From positions 610,431 to 674,430 of the forward strand of contig JAGTJW010000002.1 in NCBI GenBank assembly GCA_023657425.1: 64,000 bases of DNA, written 5' to 3'. Of the stretch, positions 24,847 to 33,353 are shown in pieces (position 1 is the first letter of the stretch; each line of letters opens with the position of its first letter). The notes under the pieces were generated by a model, which saw only the letters and a program-made list of their open reading frames with translations, ran no database searches and was not told the DNA's origin. Source of the stretch: Ideonella sp. WA131b. GTDB lineage: Bacteria > Pseudomonadota > Gammaproteobacteria > Burkholderiales > Burkholderiaceae_C. The translations under genes and the position numbers were made by a program.

Positions 24847-25944
24847 TCAGCCGCCGGCCACGGCCTGGGCGATGGCCTGCCCGACGTCGGCGGTGCCGGC
24901 GTGGCCGCCGAGGTCGGGCGTGCGCGGGGCCTGCGGGTCGGCCAGCGTGGCCTCGATGGCGTGCAACACCGCGTCATGGGCGTCGCGGTGTCCCAGGAAC
25001 TCGAGCATCAGCGCCGCGCTCCAGATCTGGCCGATCGGGTTGGCGATGCCCTGCCCGGCGATGTCGGGTGCCGAGCCGTGCACGGGCTCGAACAGGCTCG
25101 GCCACTGCCGCGTGGGGTTGAGGTTGGCCGAGGGCGCGATGCCTATCGTGCCGGTGCAGGCCGGGCCGAGGTCGGACAGGATGTCGCCGAAGAGGTTGCT
25201 CGCCACGACCACGTCGAACTGCTGCGGCCGCTGCACGAAGTGCGCGGTGAGGATGTCGATGTGGAACTGGTCGACAGCCACCTGCGGGTACTGCGCGGCC
25301 ATCGCCTTCACGCGCTCGTCCCAGTACGGCATGGTGATGGCGATGCCGTTGCTCTTGGTCGCGCTGGTGAGCTTGCTGCGCGGGCGCGAGGCGGCCAGCT
25401 CGAAGGCGAACCTCAGCACCCGGTCCACGCCATGGCGCGACATGACCGTCTCCTGGATCACCACCTCGCGCTCGGTGCCCTCGAACATGCGGCCCCCGAC
25501 GCTGCTGTACTCGCCTTCGGTGTTCTCGCGCACGATCCACATGTCGATGGCGCCGGGCGCCAGCGGCCGGCCGGCACGGTCGACCAGCGGCGAGTGGATG
25601 CCGGGCATCAGCCGTGCCGGGCGCAGGTTGACGTACTGGTCGAACTCGCGCCGCATCTTCAGCAGGCTGCCCCACAGCGAGACGTGGTCGGGCACGGTGG
25701 CCGGCCAGCCCACGGCGCCGTAGAAGATGGCGTCGAAGCCGGCGAGCTGCTCTTTCCAGTCGGCCGGCATCATCTGGCCGTGCTTCGCGAAGTAGTCGCA
25801 GTTGGCAAAGCCAAAGTGCTCGACCTGCAGCGCGATGCCGAACCGGCGGGCCGCAACATCGAGCACGCGCAGGCCCTCGGGCATGACCTCGTTGCCGATG
25901 CCGTCGCCGGCAAGCACGGCGATGCGGTGGGGGCGGGTTTGCAT
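24847..25944 (-). CDS. ttuC: Tartrate dehydrogenase/decarboxylase (isopropylmalate dehydrogenase family)
   Basis: A 365-aa NAD- and metal-dependent beta-decarboxylating dehydrogenase. It has the family start IAVLAGDGIGNEVMPEGL, the substrate-binding arginines in SLLKMRREFDQYVNLRPAR, the stretch IVRENTEGEYSSVGGR, and the metal/NAD signature NLFGDILSDLGPACTGTIG. The pattern ANCDYFAKHGQMMP and the overall length fit tartrate dehydrogenase (TtuC type), which converts tartrate to oxaloglycolate and D-malate to pyruvate, rather than LeuB. It starts 3 bp after the stop of the hydrolase gene, so the two are co-transcribed. No leu genes are nearby, which supports the non-leucine assignment. Substrate specificity within this family is hard to fix from sequence. 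Confidence 0.85.
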   Translation of the reverse strand: MQTRPHRIAVLAGDGIGNEVMPEGLRVLDVAARRFGIALQVEHFGFANCDYFAKHGQMMPADWKEQLAGFDAIFYGAVGWPATVPDHVSLWGSLLKMRREFDQYVNLRPARLMPGIHSPLVDRAGRPLAPGAIDMWIVRENTEGEYSSVGGRMFEGTEREVVIQETVMSRHGVDRVLRFAFELAASRPRSKLTSATKSNGIAITMPYWDERVKAMAAQYPQVAVDQFHIDILTAHFVQRPQQFDVVVASNLFGDILSDLGPACTGTIGIAPSANLNPTRQWPSLFEPVHGSAPDIAGQGIANPIGQIWSAALMLEFLGHRDAHDAVLHAIEATLADPQAPRTPDLGGHAGTADVGQAIAQAVAGG

Positions 25945-25947
25945 GGT

Positions 25948-26865
25948 TCAGCTCTCCAGCGATTGAAAAAAGTCGAGGCCGTCGGCGATCAGCGCCTCAG
26001 GCTGCTCTTCGGCGATGTAGTGGCCGCAGGGCATGGCGCGGGCGTCCAGCCGGGCGGGGTCGGCCAGGGCCCTGCGCCACAGCGCGCGCACGTCGAAACA
26101 GGCCCCCACGGCACCGTGTTCGGCCCAGCGCACGGCCAGCCTCGGGGTGAGCAGCTGGCCCTGCTCGAGGCTGGCGCGGTCATGTTCCAGGTCGATGCCG
26201 GCGGCGGCGCGGTAGTCGTCGCATATCGCCTGCGCGCTGCCCGGCCGTCGGATGCCGGCGGCGTAGTCGGTCCAGGCCGCGGCGTCGAAGGCGGCCAGGC
26301 CGGCGTGGCGGCGGCCCATCACGTCGCGCAGGTAGGCCACCGGATCGGCCTCGATCAGGCGCTCGGGCAAAGGCGGTGGCTGGATCAGGAAGAACCAGTG
26401 CCAGTAGGCGCGCGCGAAGGCGTCGCTGGCGTGCCCGTACATCGCCAGGGTGGGGGCGACGTCCAGCAGCATCAGGCGCTGCACCGCCTGCGGCTGGTCC
26501 AGGGCCAGGCGGTGCGCCGTGCGTGCGCCGCGGTCGTGGGCCAGCACGCCGTAACGGGCGTGGCCCAGGGACTGCATCAGCGCATGCAGCTCCGCCGCCT
26601 GCACGCGCCGCGCGTAGGCCGCGGGCGCGCTGCCACCATCGGCCGCGGCCACGCGGGCGCTGCGGCCGTAACCGCGCAGGTCTGGGATCACGAGCGTGAA
26701 GCGCGCGGCCAGCGCCGGTGCCACGCGGTGCCACATCGCGTGCGTCTGCGGATGGCCGTGCAGCAAGAGCAGCGCCGGGCCGCGCCCGCCGCGGCGCAGG
26801 AACAGCGGCACACCGGCAGGCGCGCGCGTGTCGGCGGCGAACCCGGGGAACAGGCCGGATGCCAT
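25948..26865 (-). CDS. Alpha/beta hydrolase, haloacetate dehalogenase-like
   Basis: A 305-aa alpha/beta-hydrolase. The oxyanion motif LLLLHGHPQTHAMWH is at about 32-46; the nucleophile elbow AHDRGAR carries Asp111 instead of Ser, the feature of haloalkane/fluoroacetate dehalogenases and epoxide hydrolases; the catalytic His is H282 in CGHYIAEEQPE. The RGYGRSAR stretch (about 64-71) resembles the Arg pair that holds the carboxylate in haloacetate dehalogenases. It is cytoplasmic, with no signal peptide. It lies in a tight run between a DMT exporter (2-bp gap) and tartrate dehydrogenase (3-bp gap), suggesting use of small hydroxy or halo acids. The exact substrate is inferred only. Confidence 0.78.
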   Translation of the reverse strand: MASGLFPGFAADTRAPAGVPLFLRRGGRGPALLLLHGHPQTHAMWHRVAPALAARFTLVIPDLRGYGRSARVAAADGGSAPAAYARRVQAAELHALMQSLGHARYGVLAHDRGARTAHRLALDQPQAVQRLMLLDVAPTLAMYGHASDAFARAYWHWFFLIQPPPLPERLIEADPVAYLRDVMGRRHAGLAAFDAAAWTDYAAGIRRPGSAQAICDDYRAAAGIDLEHDRASLEQGQLLTPRLAVRWAEHGAVGACFDVRALWRRALADPARLDARAMPCGHYIAEEQPEALIADGLDFFQSLES

Positions 26866-26867
26866 GT

Positions 26868-27734
26868 TCAGCGGGCTGGCGAACGCACCACCAGCGCCAC
26901 GCCGGCTGCGCTCAGCACCAGACCCAGCAGCACGCCGGGCCCCAGCGACTCACCGAACAGCAGCCAGGCCAGCACCGCCGTGCAAGGCGGCACCAGGTAC
27001 ATCAGGCTCGTCACCTGGGTGGCCGCGCCGCGCTGGATGAGCAGATACAGCAGCGAGCTGCCACCCAAGGTCAGCACCAGCACGCTCCAGGCCATCGCGC
27101 CGGCCAGCTCCGGGTGCCAGCGCCAGCCCCCCAGCGGCGAGTAGGCCTCGATCAGCGCCAGCGGCAGCGTCGCCGCCAGCGCCGCCAGCAGCTGCACGCA
27201 GTTGGCGCTGCGCACGTCGCAGGGCTGCACCCAGCGCTTCTGGTAGAGCGTGCCGGCGGTGATGGACAGCAGCGCCAACACCGCACAGCCCACGCTGGCC
27301 GACCCGGCTTCGCCGACGCCGAGCTTGTGCCACACCACCAGCAGCAGGCCCGCCAGACCCAGCCCCAGACCGGCCCACTGGCGCGCGCTCACGCGCTGGG
27401 CGGCGCCCGAGGCGACGCCGCTGAGCCACATCGCGGTGAGCAGCGGCTGCAGACCCACGATCAGCGCCGCCAACCCCGCCCCCAGGCCCAGCTTCACCGC
27501 CAGCCACACGCCGCCCAGGTAGCCGGCGTGCAGCAGCACCCCGGTCACGGCCAGGTGCAGCCACTGCGCGCGGCCCTGCGGCCAGGCCACGCGCGCCAGC
27601 GCGATCCAGGCCACGAAGCACAGCGCACTCAGCCCGTAGCGTGTGGCCAAGAAGCCCAGCGGCGGGGCGTGCGGCATGCCGTAGCGCGCAACCACGAAGC
27701 CGGTGCTCCAGATGAGCACGAACACCGCCGGCAT
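26868..27734 (-). CDS. EamA/DMT-family transporter
   Basis: A 288-aa inner-membrane protein with ten hydrophobic helices in two EamA repeats (first repeat starts FVLIWSTGFVVARYG, second starts VGCAVLALLSITAGTLYQKR). Members export amino acids or other small metabolites, but the substrate cannot be predicted. Typical end-of-repeat motifs are seen: ALIVGLQPLLTAMWL and TSLMYLVPPCTAVLAWLLFGE. It lies 58 bp downstream of pgsA and 2 bp upstream of the hydrolase gene and is probably co-transcribed with the latter two genes. The start at 27734 is the longest in-frame option and puts the first helix at the N terminus. Confidence 0.85.
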   Translation of the reverse strand: MPAVFVLIWSTGFVVARYGMPHAPPLGFLATRYGLSALCFVAWIALARVAWPQGRAQWLHLAVTGVLLHAGYLGGVWLAVKLGLGAGLAALIVGLQPLLTAMWLSGVASGAAQRVSARQWAGLGLGLAGLLLVVWHKLGVGEAGSASVGCAVLALLSITAGTLYQKRWVQPCDVRSANCVQLLAALAATLPLALIEAYSPLGGWRWHPELAGAMAWSVLVLTLGGSSLLYLLIQRGAATQVTSLMYLVPPCTAVLAWLLFGESLGPGVLLGLVLSAAGVALVVRSPAR

Positions 27735-27792
27735 CGCGCGCAGCAGCGCCTCTTGCCCGGCAGCGGGGCCAGCTGCGGCGCTCAGAGCAGCC

Positions 27793-28359
27793 TCACCGGG
27801 CGCGGGCGCGGATCTCGGGGATCGCCTTGCGCAGGTAGTACACCATCGACCACACCGTGAGCACCGTGGCCAGCCAGATCAGCCCCGTGCCCCACAGCCG
27901 CGTGTCGATGACGCCGAACAGGCCGCCGTCGTACAGCAGGAAGGGGATGGCCACCATCTGCACGGTGGTCTTGAGCTTGCCGAGCATGTGCACGGCCACA
28001 CTGCGCGTGGCGCCGATCTGCGCCATCCACTCGCGCAGCGCGCTGATGGCGATCTCGCGTCCGATGATGATCAAGGCCACGATGCTGGTGACGCGGTCGA
28101 GCTCCAGCAGCACCAGCAGCGCCGCGCAGATCAGGAACTTGTCGGCCACCGGATCGAGGAAGGCGCCGAAGGCCGAGGTCTGGTTGAGGCGGCGCGCGAG
28201 GTAGCCGTCGAGCCAGTCGGTGAGCGCGAACAGGACGAACAGCGAGGTCGCGACCAGGTTCTTCGTCGCCATGGGCCACGACAGCCAGTACACGCCGATG
28301 ATCAGCGGGATGGCCGCGATGCGGGCCCAGGTGAGCAGCGTGGGAACGGTGAAGAACAT
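27793..28359 (-). CDS. pgsA: CDP-diacylglycerol-glycerol-3-phosphate 3-phosphatidyltransferase
   Basis: A 188-aa integral membrane enzyme that transfers phosphatidyl from CDP-diacylglycerol to glycerol-3-phosphate, the committed step to phosphatidylglycerol and cardiolipin. The CDP-alcohol phosphotransferase motif is complete: D51-G52-x2-A55-R56-x8-G65-x3-D69-x3-D73 (DGYLARRLNQTSAFGAFLDP). The N terminus MFFTVPTLLTWARI is the normal PgsA start, and several membrane helices follow. It lies about 60 bp downstream of uvrC on the same strand, the usual uvrC-pgsA neighbourhood of proteobacteria. No anomalies are seen. Confidence 0.96.
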   Translation of the reverse strand: MFFTVPTLLTWARIAAIPLIIGVYWLSWPMATKNLVATSLFVLFALTDWLDGYLARRLNQTSAFGAFLDPVADKFLICAALLVLLELDRVTSIVALIIIGREIAISALREWMAQIGATRSVAVHMLGKLKTTVQMVAIPFLLYDGGLFGVIDTRLWGTGLIWLATVLTVWSMVYYLRKAIPEIRARAR

Positions 28360-28420
28360 GGGTGGCGATGGACGGCAGGCTCAAGTGCACGGGCGATGTT
28401 GGAGAAGGCAGTTCGTCGAA

Positions 28421-30463
28421 TCAATGCAGTGCACGGTAGATCTCCTCTGCCAGTTCGGCACCGATGCCTTCGACACTCGCCAGTTCGTCCACCGCCGCCG
28501 CCGCCACCCCGCGCAACCCGCCGAAGCGCTGCAGCAGCCGGGCGCGCTTGCGCGGCCCGATCCCCGGAATGTCTTCGAGCCGGCTGCCGCCGGTGCGGAC
28601 GCGGGCCCTCTTGGCCCGCATGCCGGTGATCGCAAACCGGTGGGCCTCATCGCGGATCTGCGCCACCAGCATGAGGGCAGCCGAATCATGCCCGAGTTGC
28701 ACCTTGGGCCGACCGTCGGCGAAGACGAGCTCCTCCAGGCCCACCTTGCGGCCCTCGCCCTTTTCGACGCCCACGATGAGGCCGATGTCCAGGCCCAGCG
28801 ACTCGAAGACCTCGCGCGCCATGCTGACCTGGCCACGCCCGCCGTCCACCAGCACCAGGTCGGGCAGGCGGGCCTGCGGGGCGCGGGTGGGCTGTTTGCC
28901 CGCCACTTCGGCCTCGGCTGGGACGGCCTCGCCCCCTTCGCGCGCCTGCTCGGCCAGCCGTGCATAGCGCCTCGTCAACACCCGCCGCATGGCAGCGTAG
29001 TCGTCGCCGCCGGTGATGCCATCGATGTTGAAGCGGCGGTACTGCGCGCTCTGCATGGCGTGGCCTTCATAGACCACGCAACTGGCCTGCGTGGCCTCCC
29101 CGGCCGTGTGGCTGATGTCGAAGCACTCGATGCGCAGCGTGGCGGGCTCTTCGACGTCGAGGTCCAGCGCCTCGACGAGCGCGCGCGTGCGCGCCCGCGC
29201 CGAACCTTCCTCGGCCAGCAGGCGCGCCAGTGCGAGCTCGGCCCCCTTGGCCGCCATCTCCAGCCACACACGGCGCTGCTCGCGCGGCTGGTGCGTGGCA
29301 CGCACGCGTGTGCCATTGCCCTCGGCCAGGGCCTCGACCAGAGTCTTGTCGACCGCGTGGCTCGTCACCAGCAGCGGCGGCACCGGCTGGCCGGTGTAGT
29401 GCTGCGCGATGAAGGCCTCGAGCACGGCGCTTTCCACGCTGCGCTCGGGCGTGCCGAGGTCGCGTTCCCCGTCCTCGCGCGCGATCTCGGCCGCAGCCAG
29501 GGCGGCGCCCTCCTGCACGTGCGTCGGGAAGTGCGCGCGGTCGCCCAGATGGCGGCTGCCGCGCACCATGGCCAGATTGACGCAGGCGCGGCCACCCGCC
29601 ACCTTGACGGCAACGATGTCGACGTCGCGGTCGCTGGCGTTCAGGCTGCTCGCGTCCACCGCCTGCTGCTGCAGCACCCGCGAGAGGCTGCCGATGCGGT
29701 CGCGGCAGGCGGCGGCGCGCTCGAACTCCAGCGCCTCGGCGAATCCCATCATCTGCGCCTGCAGATCTTCGATGACCTCCTGCGTCTGGCCAAGCAGGAA
29801 GCGCTCGGCATCACGCACGTCGCGCGCGTAGTCCTCGGCGCTGATCTGGCCCACGCAAGGGCCACTGCAGCGCTGGATCTGGTACAGCAGGCAGGGCCGG
29901 CTGCGGTTGGCATAGACCGTGTCCTCGCAGGTGCGCAGCCGGAAGGCTTTCTGCATGAGCTGGATCGTCTGCTTCACGGCCCAGGCATTGGGGTAGGGTC
30001 CGAAGTAGCGGTGCCGGCGGTCCACCGCGCCGCGGAAGTAGGTCATGCGCGGGAACGGGTGCGTAACGAGCTTCAGGTAGGGGTAGCTCTTGTCGTCGCG
30101 GAACAGGATGTTGAAGCGCGGCTGCAGCGTCTTGATGAGGTTGTTCTCGAGCAGCAGCGCCTCGGCCTCGGTGCGCACCACGGTGGTTTCGAGCCGCGCG
30201 ATGCGGGCCACCATCTGGCCGATGCGGGTGCCGTCGTGGTCGCGTTGCAGGTAGCTCGAGACGCGCTTGCGCAAGTGGCGCGCCTTGCCCACGTAGAGCA
30301 GGCCGCCCTGGGCGTCGAACCAGCGGTAGACACCGGGCAGACCGGGCAGCGCGGCCACCTCGGCCAGCAGCCGGGAGCGCTCGGCGCCAGGGCCTGCGGG
30401 CGGGTCCTCGCCGCGCGGCTCGTCCTGCGGGGGATCTTGCAACTCGTCGCCTGGTGCCGTCAT
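28421..30463 (-). CDS. uvrC: UvrABC excinuclease subunit C
   Basis: A 680-aa nucleotide-excision repair nuclease that makes both incisions around a UvrB-bound lesion. The GIY-YIG domain is near the N terminus ([20 protein letters not shown] at about 42-61), a cysteine cluster follows ([18 protein letters not shown]), the UVR motif region is in [18 protein letters not shown], the RNase H-like endonuclease domain includes [13 protein letters not shown] and [11 protein letters not shown], and two helix-hairpin-helix motifs end the protein ([20 protein letters not shown]). The first 30 residues are an extra acidic/proline-rich stretch. The gene diverges from earP with about 35 bp between start codons. 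Confidence 0.97.
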   Translation of the reverse strand: MTAPGDELQDPPQDEPRGEDPPAGPGAERSRLLAEVAALPGLPGVYRWFDAQGGLLYVGKARHLRKRVSSYLQRDHDGTRIGQMVARIARLETTVVRTEAEALLLENNLIKTLQPRFNILFRDDKSYPYLKLVTHPFPRMTYFRGAVDRRHRYFGPYPNAWAVKQTIQLMQKAFRLRTCEDTVYANRSRPCLLYQIQRCSGPCVGQISAEDYARDVRDAERFLLGQTQEVIEDLQAQMMGFAEALEFERAAACRDRIGSLSRVLQQQAVDASSLNASDRDVDIVAVKVAGGRACVNLAMVRGSRHLGDRAHFPTHVQEGAALAAAEIAREDGERDLGTPERSVESAVLEAFIAQHYTGQPVPPLLVTSHAVDKTLVEALAEGNGTRVRATHQPREQRRVWLEMAAKGAELALARLLAEEGSARARTRALVEALDLDVEEPATLRIECFDISHTAGEATQASCVVYEGHAMQSAQYRRFNIDGITGGDDYAAMRRVLTRRYARLAEQAREGGEAVPAEAEVAGKQPTRAPQARLPDLVLVDGGRGQVSMAREVFESLGLDIGLIVGVEKGEGRKVGLEELVFADGRPKVQLGHDSAALMLVAQIRDEAHRFAITGMRAKRARVRTGGSRLEDIPGIGPRKRARLLQRFGGLRGVAAAAVDELASVEGIGAELAEEIYRALH

Positions 30464-30486
30464 CGCGATCGATTGTCCACGGCTTC

Positions 30487-30492
30487 GATAAT
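30487..30492 (+). promoter_or_regulatory. -10 element placing the earP start site at or near its GTG codon
   Basis: GATAAT (5/6) ends 6 nt before the proposed earP GTG at 30499, so transcription would begin at about the start codon itself, suggesting a leaderless mRNA. No clear -35 is seen. The same spacing recurs upstream of pyrD and dapC in this window. Confidence 0.45.
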
Positions 30493-30498
30493 CCGCCC

Positions 30499-31590
30499 GT
30501 GCCGGACCAGCCCTTACGACCGCGCCCGCAGCCGCTGCGCTGGAGCATCTATTGCCGCGTCATCGACAACCTCGGGGACGTCGGCGTCTGTTGGCGGCTG
30601 GCGGCCGACCTCGCCGCGCGTGGTGAGCAGGTGCGCCTGGTGATCGACGAAGCCGCGCCCTTGGCCTGGATGGCGCCGCAGGGCGCGCCGGGCGTGCTCT
30701 TGGTTCCCTGGGCCGAAGCCGAGACGGTGCCGGGCGAGCCCGGCGACGTGGTGATCGAGGCCTTCGGCTGCGACCCGCCCCCCGCGGCCGTGCAGGCGAT
30801 GGCGGCGCGGCAGTCGCCGCCTGTGTGGATCAACCTCGAGTACCTGAGCGCGGAGGACTGGGTCGAACGCGCGCACCGCCTGCCCTCGCCGCAGCCGAAT
30901 GGCCTGAAGAAGTGGTTTCTGTTTCCGGGCTTTTCGCCGCGAACCGGCGGCTTGCTGCGCGAGCCGGGCCTGCTGGCGCGGCGCGCGGCCTTCGACGGCC
31001 GTGCCTGGCTGGCCGAACGCGGCTGGGCCGCGCAGCCGGGCGAGCGGGTGGTGCTGCTGTTCAGCTACGCCAACCCGCTGCTGCCGTCGCTGTGCCAGGC
31101 CCTGGCCCACGCGCCGACTCTGCTGCTCGTGCCGCCCGGCCCCGCCCAGACGACGCTGTCCGGTGTGTCCCTCCCCGCGGGCCTGCGCATGCTGTCCCTG
31201 CCCTACGTGAGCCAGCCCGACTTCGACCACCTGCTGTGGAGCGCCGACCTGGCCTTCGTGCGCGGCGAGGATTCCCTGGTGCGTGCGCTGTGGGCCGGTG
31301 CGCCCTTCGTCTGGCAGGCTTACCCGCAGCACGACGGCGTGCACCACGCCAAGGTCGATGCCTTGTTGGCGCGGATGGCGCTGCCGGCGGCCGTGCAAGC
31401 GCTGTGGCATGCCTGGAACGGCCGCGAGGGGACGGCCTGGCCGGGCTTGCCTGCGCCGGGCGACACCGTGTCGTGGCAGCGGGCTGCGGCCGCCTTTCGG
31501 GCGCAGCAGTCGACGCTGCCCGACCTGGCCACCTCACTGCAGGCCTTCGTGCACGAGGCCGGGCGCGGCGGCGCGTCACGGGCCGGATGA
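30499..31590 (+). CDS. earP: EF-P arginine rhamnosyltransferase EarP
   Basis: A 363-aa GT-B glycosyltransferase that attaches rhamnose from dTDP-rhamnose to Arg32 of elongation factor P, needed to relieve ribosome stalling at polyproline. Family features are [20 protein letters not shown] near the N terminus with the catalytic-loop Asp, [41 protein letters not shown] and the nucleotide-sugar region [21 protein letters not shown] near the C terminus. The GTG at 30499 is preferred because it follows a -10-like hexamer and starts close to the conserved domain; a GTG/ATG-type start at 30454 would overlap uvrC. efp follows 134 bp downstream and encodes the matching Arg32, which confirms the assignment. 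Confidence 0.95.
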   Translation: MPDQPLRPRPQPLRWSIYCRVIDNLGDVGVCWRLAADLAARGEQVRLVIDEAAPLAWMAPQGAPGVLLVPWAEAETVPGEPGDVVIEAFGCDPPPAAVQAMAARQSPPVWINLEYLSAEDWVERAHRLPSPQPNGLKKWFLFPGFSPRTGGLLREPGLLARRAAFDGRAWLAERGWAAQPGERVVLLFSYANPLLPSLCQALAHAPTLLLVPPGPAQTTLSGVSLPAGLRMLSLPYVSQPDFDHLLWSADLAFVRGEDSLVRALWAGAPFVWQAYPQHDGVHHAKVDALLARMALPAAVQALWHAWNGREGTAWPGLPAPGDTVSWQRAAAAFRAQQSTLPDLATSLQAFVHEAGRGGASRAG

Positions 31591-31601
31591 CCCTGCCCTG
31601 C

Positions 31602-31607
31602 TAGAAT
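31602..31607 (+). promoter_or_regulatory. Possible -10 element of the efp promoter
   Basis: TAGAAT (5/6) lies about 117 bp upstream of the efp ATG, just after the earP stop codon. A short GGGC...GCCC stem with a T-rich loop follows in the leader. No clear -35 is visible. Confidence 0.4.
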
Positions 31608-31724
31608 TGAGGGCTTTTTCGCCCGCCGCCAGCCCATGGAGCCATGGGCATCGGCGCGGACACCCCCGACACCCCCGACACCCGCCGCAGGCGCCCGAGC
31701 CTGCGCCAACCCGTTCGTCGAACC

Positions 31725-32279
31725 ATGAAACTCGCTCAGGAAATCCGCGCCGGCAACGTGATCATGCAGGGCAAGGACCCGATGGTGGTGCTCAAGACCG
31801 AATACAGCCGCGGCGGTCGCGGCGCCGCGACCGTGCGCATGAAGATGAAGAGCCTGCTCAGCGGCTTCGGCGCCGAGACCGTGTTCAAGGCCGACGACAA
31901 GATGGACCAGATCATCCTCGACAAGAAGGAGTGCACCTACTCCTACTTCGCCGACCCGATGTACGTGTTCATGGACACCGAGTACAACCAGTTCGAGGTC
32001 GAGGCCGACAACATGGGCGATGCCATCCACTACCTGGAAGACGGCATGCAGGTCGAAGTGACCTTCTACGACGGCAAGGCCATCAGCGTGGAAATGCCCA
32101 CCACCGTGGTGCGCGAGATCACCACAGACCCCGCCGTCAAGGGCGACACCTCCGGCAAGGTGCTCAAGCCGGCCAAGCTGGTGGGCACGGGTTTCGAGAT
32201 CAGCGTGCCGATCTTCGTGGAGAACGGCGACAAGGTGGAGATCGACACCCGCACGCACGAGTACCGCAAGCGCGTCTGA
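31725..32279 (+). CDS. efp: Translation elongation factor P
   Basis: A 184-aa factor that binds between the ribosomal P and E sites and promotes peptide bond formation at proline runs. The ATG at 31725 gives [20 protein letters not shown]; the upstream in-frame ATG at 31644 would add 27 residues not found in EF-P. The modification loop reads [10 protein letters not shown] with Arg at position 32, the residue rhamnosylated by EarP (lysine-type EF-Ps have Lys there). Three beta-barrel domains of normal length end with [15 protein letters not shown] [12 protein letters not shown]. The gene follows earP directly, so modifier and substrate are neighbours. Confidence 0.97.
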   Translation: MKLAQEIRAGNVIMQGKDPMVVLKTEYSRGGRGAATVRMKMKSLLSGFGAETVFKADDKMDQIILDKKECTYSYFADPMYVFMDTEYNQFEVEADNMGDAIHYLEDGMQVEVTFYDGKAISVEMPTTVVREITTDPAVKGDTSGKVLKPAKLVGTGFEISVPIFVENGDKVEIDTRTHEYRKRV

Positions 32280-32393
32280 CGCGGCTCCGGCCGCCGGCCA
32301 CCGAGGGCGCCCATGGGCGCCCTTTGTCTTGGGCCTGCCGCTCCCAGCCGCCGTATGCTGCGCGACGCAGCTTGCACCCCATGCACCCCTTTC

Positions 32394-33353
32394 GTGAACG
32401 CCTTCGACTTCGACGCCGCCGTCCAGGCGCCCTTCCGCATGCAGCCGGGGCTGCGCCGTCTGCGGGCCGGCGCGCAGCAACTCACGCCGCTGGCGCCCGG
32501 CTCGCGCCACCAGCGCGAGAAACTGGCGGTGCTGTCGGCCTTCTGGCCGCAGGCCCTGGTGACCGCACGCGGCTTCGATGCGCAGCCGGCACTCGACGCG
32601 CTGGCCGCGCACGCCGCCGCCGAGCACCCCGCGGCCTGGAGCGTCGACGCCACTGGTCGCTGGCATGCCCAGGGCCTGGCCACGGCCGTCCAGGCCGACG
32701 GCACGGTCGAGGAGCTGCAGGCTGGCCGCTTCGGCCTGGGTGACGAGATCGCGCGCTGCCTGCGCCCGCTGCCCGCCCCTTGGCGGCGGGCGGGCTTGCT
32801 GGCGCTGGCCTTCGCCGAAGACTTTGCCGTGGTGAACGCCGCCGACGGCACCATCCCGTGGATGGCCGTCTGCCTGCCCAGCCACTGGGCTCCGCTCGAG
32901 AAGGTGGGCCGGTCGTTCGCCGAGGTCCACGCACCGGTGGCCGACAACACGCTGCTGCTGCAGGCCAGCGCCGCGCTGATGCGGCTGGTGGGCAGCGGGG
33001 AGAGATGGGAACGTTTCGTCTGGAATGTGAGCGACGACCCACACTTGAATGCCCACCCGGCGCACCAGGCGCCCGATGGCTGGGCGCAGACCGACGTGGG
33101 CCACGCCTGGTTCCGCAGCGAACGCCAGACCTTCATCCCGCTGCCCGGCGCGGCGCAGGCGGTGTTCACCATCCTCGTGGATGTGCAGCCGCTGGCCGCC
33201 GTGCTGCACGACGCGCCGCGGACGCAGGCCCTGCACGACGCGATCGCATCGATGAGCCCGGCGGTGCTGGCCTACCGCGGCCTGACGACGGTGCGCGAGC
33301 CGCTGCTGCTGTGGCTGCGCGCGCACGCCCAGGCCCGGGCCTCGGCCGCATGA
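32394..33353 (+). CDS. DUF3445 protein (heme-dependent oxidative N-demethylase-like)
   Basis: A protein of about 319 aa from the DUF3445 family, whose characterised members are heme-containing subunits of oxidative N-demethylases acting on dimethylamine-type substrates. Conserved stretches are FRMQPGLRRL at the start, REKLAVLSAF, CLPSHWAPLEKVGRSFAEVHAPVAD (near residues 160-185), RFVWNVSDDPHLNAHP, WFRSERQTFIPLPGAAQAVF and a C-terminal helix. The start is uncertain: GTG at 32394 fits the conserved N terminus, while ATGs at 32313 and 32355 would add residues without family support. The stop overlaps the mnmC start (ATGA). The usual reductase partners are not adjacent, so the substrate and the electron donor here are unknown. 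Confidence 0.75.
   Translation: MNAFDFDAAVQAPFRMQPGLRRLRAGAQQLTPLAPGSRHQREKLAVLSAFWPQALVTARGFDAQPALDALAAHAAAEHPAAWSVDATGRWHAQGLATAVQADGTVEELQAGRFGLGDEIARCLRPLPAPWRRAGLLALAFAEDFAVVNAADGTIPWMAVCLPSHWAPLEKVGRSFAEVHAPVADNTLLLQASAALMRLVGSGERWERFVWNVSDDPHLNAHPAHQAPDGWAQTDVGHAWFRSERQTFIPLPGAAQAVFTILVDVQPLAAVLHDAPRTQALHDAIASMSPAVLAYRGLTTVREPLLLWLRAHAQARASAA

Noticed and set aside
32780..33349. 190-residue N-terminal extension of MnmC
   Set aside because: It runs inside the DUF3445 gene in another frame; the ATG at 33350 matches the known MnmC start and overlaps the upstream stop.
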